NCBI GenBank assembly: GCA_910588965.1
Contig: CAJUSO010000058.1
Location: forward strand, 1-18,967
Length of the DNA: 18,967 nucleotides
From: an uncultured Lachnospiraceae bacterium
Lineage (GTDB): Bacteria; Bacillota; Clostridia; Lachnospirales; Lachnospiraceae
Direction: 5' to 3'
How positions within the stretch are numbered: the stretch's first letter is position 1; every line of letters starts with the position of its first letter. Positions 1 through 5,440 of this stretch are shown here, piece by piece. The notes beneath the pieces were generated by a model, which was not told the DNA's origin, did no database searches, and was given only the letters and a program-made list of their open reading frames with translations. The translations under genes were made by a program, and so were the position numbers.

Positions 1-76
1 AACTCTTAGAATCTTTCAAGGTTATTTCACTGTTCAGTTGTCAAGGTCTTATCTGTTGTCTGTTCTGTGCGACAAC
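1..76 (-). promoter_or_regulatory. Probable rRNA-operon leader (5' part, continues off the left edge)
   Basis: On the minus strand this is the start of the transcript from the tandem promoters at 83-111 and 222-250. It contains a GACCTTGACAACTGAACAG segment (30-48) and a second ACCTTGAAAGATTC segment (about 9-22). Both resemble the CTTTGAAAACTGAACA-type elements in Firmicute rRNA leaders and 16S-23S spacers. No rRNA sequence itself is visible; a 16S gene would lie beyond base 1. The identification is inference from promoter architecture plus motif resemblance. A tRNA operon or another highly expressed stable-RNA unit is the alternative. Confidence 0.5.
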
Positions 77-82
77 TTCTAT

Positions 83-111
83 ACTTTATCATGCTTTCTT
101 GTGTTTGTCAA
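83..111 (-). promoter_or_regulatory. Leftward sigma-A promoter P2 with UP-like element
   Basis: On the minus strand, TTGACA (106-111) is followed by a 17-bp spacer and TAAAGT (83-88). Immediately upstream (about 112-150) is an almost pure A/T tract on the minus strand, of the kind that acts as an UP element. It lies 139 bp downstream of a second, better promoter in the same direction. Tandem consensus promoters with A/T-rich upstream elements are the classical layout of Firmicute rRNA operons. Predicted transcription start is near 76. Confidence 0.65.
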
Positions 112-221
112 TAGTTTTTTTAAATTTTTTAATTTTATTTTTCTATTGCTTCTCTAAGAAAACAAGGCTGTGTATGACAATTTCCCTCTCGTTTCGACGT
201 CCGTTGCCAACAACGTCATTT

Positions 222-250
222 ATATTATCATGATTGCCTTATATTGTCAA
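222..250 (-). promoter_or_regulatory. Leftward sigma-A promoter P1 (tandem partner)
   Basis: On the minus strand, TTGACA (245-250) is followed by a 17-bp spacer and TAATAT (222-227). An A-rich stretch (about 251-285) lies upstream of the -35. The start of its transcript would carry a CGTTG-TTGG-CAACG hairpin (about 202-215). No leftward coding sequence lies between this promoter and the window edge, which supports a stable-RNA operon to the left. Confidence 0.65.
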
Positions 251-498
251 CAAGAAATCCTTATTTTTTTAAAGAAAGTTATTTTACCATTTTCATCCAT
301 TATTATTTGAATTTTCAGTATATTTCAGACCTGTAAAGCTACCAATAAATAAGCAGCCGCCATAGCTATATTTCAAAGCGCCTGCGGTGCTTGTTTGGTT
401 TAATACAATTCGGGCTATACTGCAATAATAGGATGATACAATCCTGTAAAGAAGCGGCTGCGGATAAAATCCCCCGCAGCAAACAATAAAATATCCTC
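251..498. other. Intergenic stretch without a recognisable gene
   Basis: This stretch separates the two divergent promoter regions. The only discrete structure I see is an inverted repeat GCTGCGG (457-463) / CCGCAGC (474-480) with a 10-nt loop. It has no T-tract on either strand, so I do not call it a terminator. A minus-strand open frame of 70 codons crosses the region but has no convincing start signal or recognisable protein character. Confidence 0.4.
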
Positions 499-527
499 TT
501 GACAAAAACTTTTATATATGATTTAAT
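499..527 (+). promoter_or_regulatory. Promoter of the metal-ATPase gene
   Basis: TTGACA (499-504), a 17-bp spacer and TTTAAT (522-527) form a near-consensus sigma-A promoter. The predicted start is near 534, giving a leader of about 70 nt before the ATG at 603. The -10 abuts and the start site falls inside the operator at 527-555, so a bound repressor would block initiation. Confidence 0.75.
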
Positions 528-555
528 GTTCATATGAATAACTGTTCATATGAAT
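527..555 (+). promoter_or_regulatory. Double TTCATATGAA operator, ArsR/SmtB-like
   Basis: A 13-bp direct repeat, TGTTCATATGAAT, occurs at 527-539 and 543-555 (period 16). Each copy contains the perfect 10-bp palindrome TTCATATGAA (529-538 and 545-554). The inner arms give TATGAA-N6-TTCATA, which matches the shape of operators for ArsR/SmtB-family Zn/Cd sensors such as CzrA, SmtB and CadC. The position over the transcription start fits repression of a metal efflux pump. No such regulator gene is in this window, so it is presumably encoded elsewhere. The family assignment is inference from motif and gene context. Confidence 0.7.
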
Positions 556-602
556 GGTGTTTTCATGTTTCTATATGGGATTAAATAGAGGAGGAAATAT
601 TC

Positions 603-3131
603 ATGAAACAAACAAAACCAAACAAGGATCCACATAACGGCATCCATATTTACCAGCATAAAGATACCCCCACATGCGGCCATCCCCATAAAAACGGCAC
701 TGGGCTTGAATACGGGCATGGACAGGAACATGCATGTAGCTGCGGAGCAGAACATGGGCACAAACATGAAGACGGGCTTACACAGGAACATGGCTGCGGC
801 TGCGGGGCAGGACATGGGCACAGACATGCAGACGGGCATATGCAGGAACATGGATGTAGCTGCGGGACGGAACTGGGACATGGACAGGAACATGGGCATA
901 TGCACGGGCAGAGCTGCGGCTGCGGGACAGGACATGGGCACAAGCATGCAGAACCAGGCGGGCACCACCCAGACATCTCAGCTGCTGATGGCGTTAAGCT
1001 GGCTTACCTTGTAGAAAATCTAGGATGTGCAAATTGTGCGGCTAAAATGGAGCGGCGCATCCATGAACTTCCTGAAGTGAATGCCGCAACCCTTACCTTT
1101 GCCACCAAGCAGCTGCGTGTGGCGGTTACAGCGGTTGCAGCGGATGACGCGGATAAACTGCTTGCAAAATTCCAGGATATCTGCTCTTCCATTGAACCAG
1201 AAGTTATTGTAAGCAGGCAGGCAGTTTCCCAAAAAGGGAAGAAAGCGCTCCAGCCTACAGCCAGCAAGGAGGCAGCGCAGAAATCCCGCAAGCAGAAGAT
1301 AAGCCTTATCTCTATCCTCACAGGCGCTGCGCTTTTTATTTTAGGGGAGGTATTGGAACAGGCAGGCATAGGCGCAAGTTTCCTTCCCCCGTTAATTTTT
1401 GTCCTTGCTTATCTCATCCTAGGAAGTGAGATTTTAGCGGCTGCCGGGAAAAATATTGTAAGAGGGCAGGTTTTTGATGAAAACTTTTTAATGGGTATTG
1501 CCACACTGGGGGCTTTTGCCATCGGGAACTTCCCAGAAGCTGTTGGGGTGATGCTGTTTTACCGTATTGGGGAATATTTTGAAGAAGCAGCGGTTTCCCG
1601 CAGCCGTTCCCAGATTATGGATGCTGTGGATTTACGCCCAGAGGTTGTAAACCTTGTCGTTGGGGATGGGACAAAAGCAATTCCTGCAGAAGAGGCACAG
1701 CCAGGCGACCTGCTTTTTATCCGCCCTGGTGACAGGATTCCCCTAGACGGCGTCATCACAGAAGGGGAAAGCCGCCTGGATACCTCGCCGATTACCGGTG
1801 AGCCAGTGCCTATAAGGGCTTCGGCCGGCGACCCTGTGACGTCCGGGTGCATCAACCTTTCCGGATCCCTGTCCATCCGGGTTGAGAAAAACCTGGAACA
1901 TTCCATGGTCACCAGGATTTTAGATTCTGTAGAAAACGCAGCGGCCAGCAAGCCGAAGATTGACCGGTTCATAACACGCTTTTCCAGGATTTATACCCCC
2001 TTTGTGGTGGCTGCGGCATTCGCAACGGCCATCCTCCCTTCCCTGGTTACCGGGGACTGGCGCCATTGGATTTATACAGCCTTGACCTTCCTGGTTATCA
2101 GCTGCCCCTGCGCACTGGTCTTAAGCGTCCCCCTGGCATTCTTTTCTGGCATTGGGTCTGGCTCGAAACGTGGGATTTTATTCAAGGGCGGCGTGTCCAT
2201 CGAAGCCCTTGGCCGCATATCCACCGTCATTATGGATAAAACCGGGACAGTGACCAAAGGGGATTTTGCCCTGCAGAAGGTGACGCCCTTCCATGGATAT
2301 GAAGAAGAAGAAATCTTAACGCTCTGCGCAAGCTGCGAACAGCAGTCCACACACCCGATTGGGGTCAGCATAACAGCAGCCGCCAGGGAAAAGGGATTGG
2401 CTCTGGAGCAGCCTGCTTCCTTAGAGGAAATCGCAGGCCAGGGCATCTGCGCCACGCTTTCTGCCGGCAAGGTCCTAGCTGGAAACCGCAAGCTGATGGA
2501 ACGCTTCCAAATAGATACTTCTGGCTGCAGCCAATCCTCATTTGGCACAGAAGTCCTTTTGGCTGTGGATGGCAAGCTTGCCGGATGCCTGGCTGTTTCA
2601 GATACCATCAAGCCAGAAGCCCAAACAGCCATCCAGGCGCTGAAAAAATTAAATATCCGGACAGCTATGCTGACAGGGGATGCATCCGAAAGCGCACAGG
2701 CTGTTGCAGAAGCTACCGGCATTGATGAAGTACATGCAAAACTGCTTCCAGAAGGCAAGCTGTCCAAGCTGCAGGAAATACGCAAAGAACATGGGGCTGC
2801 CATGTTCGTAGGGGACGGCATTAATGACGCCCCTGTGCTGGCAGGCGCAGATGTGGGAGCCGCTATGGGCAGCGGTGCAGACGCCGCTATTGAGGCGGCA
2901 GATGTCGTATTCATGACTTCTAATATGGAAGCCGTGCCAGATTCCATTACCATCGCAAAGGCCACGACACGGATTGCCTGGCAGAATGTTGTATTTGCAT
3001 TGGGCATCAAAGCTGTTGTCATGGCGCTTGGGCTTACCGGATATGCTTCCATGTGGATGGCAGTCTTTGCAGACAGCGGGGTTGCGATGCTTTGCGTCCT
3101 GAATTCCATCCGGCTCTTATATAAGAAATAG
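603..3131 (+). CDS. cadA: P1B-type heavy-metal-transporting ATPase (Zn/Cd/Pb type) with His/Cys-rich N-terminus
   Basis: This is an inner-membrane efflux pump that uses ATP to export soft divalent metals (842 aa). Visible parts in order are a His/Cys-rich tail (residues 11-122, 25 His and 9 Cys); a heavy-metal-associated domain with GCANC (C142, C145); membrane helices; the actuator region with TGEP; the CPC metal-binding helix (SCPCALVLS); the phosphorylation loop DKTGTVTKG; the HP dipeptide in THPIG; and the hinge GDGINDAPVL. CPC plus the HMA domain and His-rich tail point to Zn2+/Cd2+/Pb2+ rather than copper. The start is supported by AGAGGAGG at 587-594, 8 nt before ATG. An operator of ArsR/SmtB type overlaps the promoter. 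The stop codon (3129-3131) directly abuts the stop of convergent radA, leaving no intergenic base. The metal preference is inferred, not shown; cadA and zntA are both reasonable names. Confidence 0.93.
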   Translation: MKQTKPNKDPHNGIHIYQHKDTPTCGHPHKNGTGLEYGHGQEHACSCGAEHGHKHEDGLTQEHGCGCGAGHGHRHADGHMQEHGCSCGTELGHGQEHGHMHGQSCGCGTGHGHKHAEPGGHHPDISAADGVKLAYLVENLGCANCAAKMERRIHELPEVNAATLTFATKQLRVAVTAVAADDADKLLAKFQDICSSIEPEVIVSRQAVSQKGKKALQPTASKEAAQKSRKQKISLISILTGAALFILGEVLEQAGIGASFLPPLIFVLAYLILGSEILAAAGKNIVRGQVFDENFLMGIATLGAFAIGNFPEAVGVMLFYRIGEYFEEAAVSRSRSQIMDAVDLRPEVVNLVVGDGTKAIPAEEAQPGDLLFIRPGDRIPLDGVITEGESRLDTSPITGEPVPIRASAGDPVTSGCINLSGSLSIRVEKNLEHSMVTRILDSVENAAASKPKIDRFITRFSRIYTPFVVAAAFATAILPSLVTGDWRHWIYTALTFLVISCPCALVLSVPLAFFSGIGSGSKRGILFKGGVSIEALGRISTVIMDKTGTVTKGDFALQKVTPFHGYEEEEILTLCASCEQQSTHPIGVSITAAAREKGLALEQPASLEEIAGQGICATLSAGKVLAGNRKLMERFQIDTSGCSQSSFGTEVLLAVDGKLAGCLAVSDTIKPEAQTAIQALKKLNIRTAMLTGDASESAQAVAEATGIDEVHAKLLPEGKLSKLQEIRKEHGAAMFVGDGINDAPVLAGADVGAAMGSGADAAIEAADVVFMTSNMEAVPDSITIAKATTRIAWQNVVFALGIKAVVMALGLTGYASMWMAVFADSGVAMLCVLNSIRLLYKK
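723..962 (+). repeat. Four in-frame 60-bp repeats coding 20-residue His/Cys units
   Basis: Within the ATPase gene, residues 41-120 consist of four consecutive 20-residue units. Each is organised around QEHxCxCG followed by GHGHxH and an acidic/Gly end. The CxC pairs fall at C45/C47, C65/C67, C85/C87 and C105/C107, exactly 20 residues apart. The third unit has lost part of the HGHxH motif and the fourth begins HGQ instead of QEH. The likely role is metal sequestration or delivery to the pump, inferred from composition. Confidence 0.85.
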
Positions 3132-4496
3132 CTATCCTTTTTGGATTGCCTCCCGGATATTGCCTACTCCCACAATCTGTATCCCACTTGTATCCGTCAG
3201 CCCAGGGACGCATACCTTGGGCAGGATACAAGTAGAAAACCCCAGCTTCTTTGCCTCCGAGACACGCTGCTGCGCCATATTGACTGCACGGACCTCCCCA
3301 CTTAGCCCCACTTCCCCAAAACAGATTACCTTATCGTCAATTACCTTATTGCGGAAGCTGGAGGCCAAGGCCATGACAATCCCGAGGTCTATGGCCGGCT
3401 CATGCATCCGCACGCCCCCTGCGATATTCACATAGGCGTCACTGGAAGATAGGGACAGCCCCGCCCGCTTTTCTAAAACTGCCATCAGTAAGTTTACACG
3501 GTTTAAATCAGTCCCTGCCGCCGTCCTTCTGGGAATCCCAAAATTACTATGGCAGACCAGCGCCTGGATCTCCACCAGGATTGGGCGGGTCCCTTCCATG
3601 GAACAGGCCACTACAGAACCGGAGGCTCCCTGGGGCTTTCCATTCAGCATAAATTCCGAAGGGTTCTCCACCTCTTTCAGTCCGGCTTCCCGCATCTCAA
3701 ACACGCCAATCTCATTGGTAGAGCCAAAACGGTTTTTCACGCCGCGCAGGATACGGTAAGAAGCATGCCTGTCCCCTTCAAAATACAGTACCGTATCCAC
3801 CATATGCTCCAATACCCTAGGGCCTGCCACCACGCCTTCTTTTGTCACATGGCCTACAATAAATACTGTTATATCCATCCCTTTTGCAACCTGAAGCAAA
3901 CGGGCTGTTGTTTCCCTTACCTGGGACACGCTGCCTGGGGCAGAACCGATATCCTCACTATATATGGTCTGTATGGAATCAATGATGACCGCCTGAGGCT
4001 TCTGCCGTTCCACCACCTGCTCAATCCGTTCCATGCTAGTCTCGCAGAACAGGCGGAGCCCATCAGAAAACTGCCCGATACGCTGAGCCCGCATCTTAAT
4101 CTGCTGGAGGGATTCTTCCCCGGAAATATAGAGCACCTCCATGGATTCTGCCAGGTTCCTGCACACCTGGAGCAACAAGGTAGACTTCCCAATCCCTGGA
4201 TCTCCGCCCACTAGCACCAACGAACCTGGGACAATCCCGCCTCCCAGCACCCTGTCAAGCTCTGCAAACCCAGTCTGGACCCGGCTTCTGTCCTGCATAT
4301 TGATTTCGGACAGCTTGCTTGGCTTTAATTCCTCTCCGGCTGCGCCCCCTTTTTTCTTCCCTGCAGCGTTTTTCTCAACGGATTCTTCCACAAATGTGCT
4401 CCATTCCCCGCACCCTGGGCACTGCCCCATCCACTTTGAAGACTCATAGCCACAAGACTGGCAAAAATACACCGTAATCTTTTTCCCTTTCGCCAT
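3132..4496 (-). CDS. radA: DNA repair protein RadA (Sms)
   Basis: RadA is a RecA-related ATPase that promotes branch migration of recombination intermediates in homologous repair and, in some Firmicutes, in transformation. The 454-aa length is typical. It shows the N-terminal zinc finger (C12, C15, C26, C29), Walker A GDPGIGKST (residues 98-106), a Walker-B-like VIIDS, the RadA-specific KNRFG motif (254-258), and a C-terminal Lon-protease-like domain. ATG at 4496 is preceded by AAAGGA at somewhat long spacing. It lies downstream of clpC and orf138 on the same strand; clpC-radA adjacency is common in Firmicutes. A hairpin with a T-rich tail lies about 50 bp before the start, so expression may be attenuated or come from a separate weak promoter. 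Confidence 0.97.
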   Translation of the reverse strand: MAKGKKITVYFCQSCGYESSKWMGQCPGCGEWSTFVEESVEKNAAGKKKGGAAGEELKPSKLSEINMQDRSRVQTGFAELDRVLGGGIVPGSLVLVGGDPGIGKSTLLLQVCRNLAESMEVLYISGEESLQQIKMRAQRIGQFSDGLRLFCETSMERIEQVVERQKPQAVIIDSIQTIYSEDIGSAPGSVSQVRETTARLLQVAKGMDITVFIVGHVTKEGVVAGPRVLEHMVDTVLYFEGDRHASYRILRGVKNRFGSTNEIGVFEMREAGLKEVENPSEFMLNGKPQGASGSVVACSMEGTRPILVEIQALVCHSNFGIPRRTAAGTDLNRVNLLMAVLEKRAGLSLSSSDAYVNIAGGVRMHEPAIDLGIVMALASSFRNKVIDDKVICFGEVGLSGEVRAVNMAQQRVSEAKKLGFSTCILPKVCVPGLTDTSGIQIVGVGNIREAIQKG

Positions 4497-4546
4497 ATCA
4501 TAATCCTTTCTTTCATGGTTTTACAGAATTCCAAAAACAAAACATG

Positions 4547-4581
4547 GGCACCCAAAAAAGCCTTCTGGCTCTTCAGGCGCC
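4547..4581 (-). terminator. Hairpin with T-rich tail upstream of radA
   Basis: Read on the minus strand, the outer arms GGCGCC / GGTGCC pair with one G-U. They enclose AAGAGCC-AGAA-GGCTTTT, which forms a second 7-bp stem with one G-U. The sequence after the hairpin is CATGTTTTGTTTTTGG. It may terminate transcripts reading in from clpC/orf138 or act as an attenuator for radA. The tail is not a clean T-tract, so efficiency is uncertain. Confidence 0.45.
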
Positions 4582-4640
4582 CTGCCATGCATTCCCATCC
4601 CCTTATCTGGCTCTCCCCCTTATTCCCATCCCCTTTATTT

Positions 4641-4729
4641 CCTCCCCACATTCCCTTACCCTTTCACTTCCTCCCCACATTCCCTTACCCTTTTGCTTTC
4701 CTCCCCACATTCCCTTATCCTTTTGCTTT
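4641..4729 (-). repeat. Tandem 29-30-bp G-rich repeat (three copies plus a degenerate fourth)
   Basis: On the plus strand units begin at 4641, 4670 and 4700, each starting CCTCCCCACATTCCCTTA and ending in a T-rich CTTT-like tail. A diverged unit follows from 4730. Unit lengths are 29 and 30 bp. Read on the minus strand each unit gives G runs plus GGGGAGG, which resembles a Shine-Dalgarno sequence. Close copy identity implies recent duplication. Confidence 0.8.
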
Positions 4730-4871
4730 CTTCCCCGTGCTTCCGTCTCCTGCCCGCTCCCCACGCTTCAAAGACGCCAGTGCGCCCGGCTCCATACCAA
4801 GGCTTGCTTTCCCAATCTAACCTCCATGGCCTCCGATGGCTTATCATCCAATTCCATGCCGAGGTTTATCC

Positions 4872-5288
4872 CTATCCAATCTTCTCAATCTTCACGGATA
4901 CTGGCATCCCCTCGTTCAGTTCTACACTAAGGCTCAGCTTCCCGCCCAGGTTCGTCTTCATGGTGCCTGCGTCCGCTCCATCCACGTACACTCTATATTC
5001 AGCCTGATCTTCTAGTTCCAATGTAATCTGCGCATCCTCTGGCCCCTCTACCTGAAAACTAACGCCGCTGCCAGTGGCACAGAACTGGCTTACTGCCGTC
5101 CCCGGCACAGATTCATACACAAACATCCCATTCCGCTCTAATTTGGTAATCTCCTGGAAAGTCTTTACCTTATACAGGTCGCCGCCAAATTCATAATTAT
5201 CAGCCTTTGACTTCTTGGCAAGCTTGTAATTCCCAAAGCTCAAACTCTCATTGTTCTCTGTACGGATCAGTTCTTCTACTACAGCCAT
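4872..5288 (-). CDS. Conserved-looking 138-residue protein of unknown function
   Basis: The product is acidic and mostly beta-strand-like, with no signal peptide, TM helix or catalytic motif I can recognise. It begins MAVVEELIRTE and ends in a region alternating hydrophobic strands with Gly turns (YVDGADAGTMKTNLGG, then LSLSVEL), suggesting a small beta-sandwich. From memory, similar Lachnospiraceae proteins carry the database label 'endosialidase'. I see no support for that activity and do not adopt it. The start is well supported: AGGAGG with 9-nt spacing. It has its own candidate promoter (5396-5424) and a structured leader, and sits between clpC and radA on the same strand. Confidence 0.8.
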   Translation of the reverse strand: MAVVEELIRTENNESLSFGNYKLAKKSKADNYEFGGDLYKVKTFQEITKLERNGMFVYESVPGTAVSQFCATGSGVSFQVEGPEDAQITLELEDQAEYRVYVDGADAGTMKTNLGGKLSLSVELNEGMPVSVKIEKIG

Positions 5289-5338
5289 TTTAATTATCCT
5301 CCTGTTGACATCTTGTCCTGTGTTTCCTTCTGTAAATG

Positions 5339-5380
5339 CCCAGGAAGCATTCTGCCAGCCTGACGCATCCTGCCCCTGGG
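5339..5380 (-). promoter_or_regulatory. Hairpin in the orf138 leader
   Basis: CCCAGG (minus strand, 5375-5380) pairs with CCTGGG (5339-5344). Partially paired sequence between them (GGATGC/GCTTCC-like) extends the stem. It lies between the candidate promoter and the ribosome-binding site and could stabilise the mRNA. No T-tract follows, so it is not a terminator. I do not recognise a riboswitch class. Confidence 0.3.
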
Positions 5381-5395
5381 AATTAACACACTTAC

Positions 5396-5424
5396 ATTAT
5401 ATAATAAATCCCGTGTTTTTTCCA
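5396..5424 (-). promoter_or_regulatory. Candidate promoter for orf138
   Basis: On the minus strand, TGGAAA (5419-5424), a 17-bp spacer and a perfect TATAAT (5396-5401) lie in the 152-bp gap between the clpC stop and the orf138 start. The -35 matches consensus at four of six positions. Confidence 0.5.
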
Positions 5425-5440
5425 GTAATATTTTCCCCCG

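Larger units (their letters stand above)
4497..4871 (-). other. Non-coding purine-rich spacer ahead of radA
   Basis: These 375 bp lie between the orf138 stop and the radA start. They contain G-rich tandem repeats (4641-4729), more G runs at about 4600-4640, and a long hairpin (4547-4581). Short open frames exist on both strands, but their periodicity is that of the 30-bp DNA repeat, and none has a good ribosome-binding site. I regard the region as untranslated. Confidence 0.5.

Noticed and set aside
457..480. GCTGCGG/CCGCAGC hairpin as a terminator
   Set aside because: There is no T-tract after the stem on either strand and no gene ending there.
293..505. 70-codon minus-strand frame between the divergent promoters
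   Set aside because: No good ribosome-binding site, odd composition and no recognisable features; it overlaps the ATPase promoter region.
546..976. Cys/Pro/Met-rich repetitive open frames opposite and out of frame with the His-rich region
   Set aside because: Their repetitiveness is explained by the 60-bp DNA repeat of the ATPase gene; they are shadows.
2072..3109. Long open frame (345 codons) on the minus strand opposite the metal ATPase
   Set aside because: It is fully antisense to a well-supported ATPase, has Ser/Ala-rich codon-shadow composition, and no ribosome-binding site or domain.
4641..4760. CRISPR array candidate in the 30-bp repeats
   Set aside because: Copies are directly adjacent with no spacers, and no cas genes are present.
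4515..4930. Plus-strand and minus-strand frames with PHIPLPF-like or GEESKR-like repeats upstream of radA
   Set aside because: The 10-residue periodicity simply reflects the 30-bp DNA repeat, several frames are open at once, and no ribosome-binding site supports any of them.
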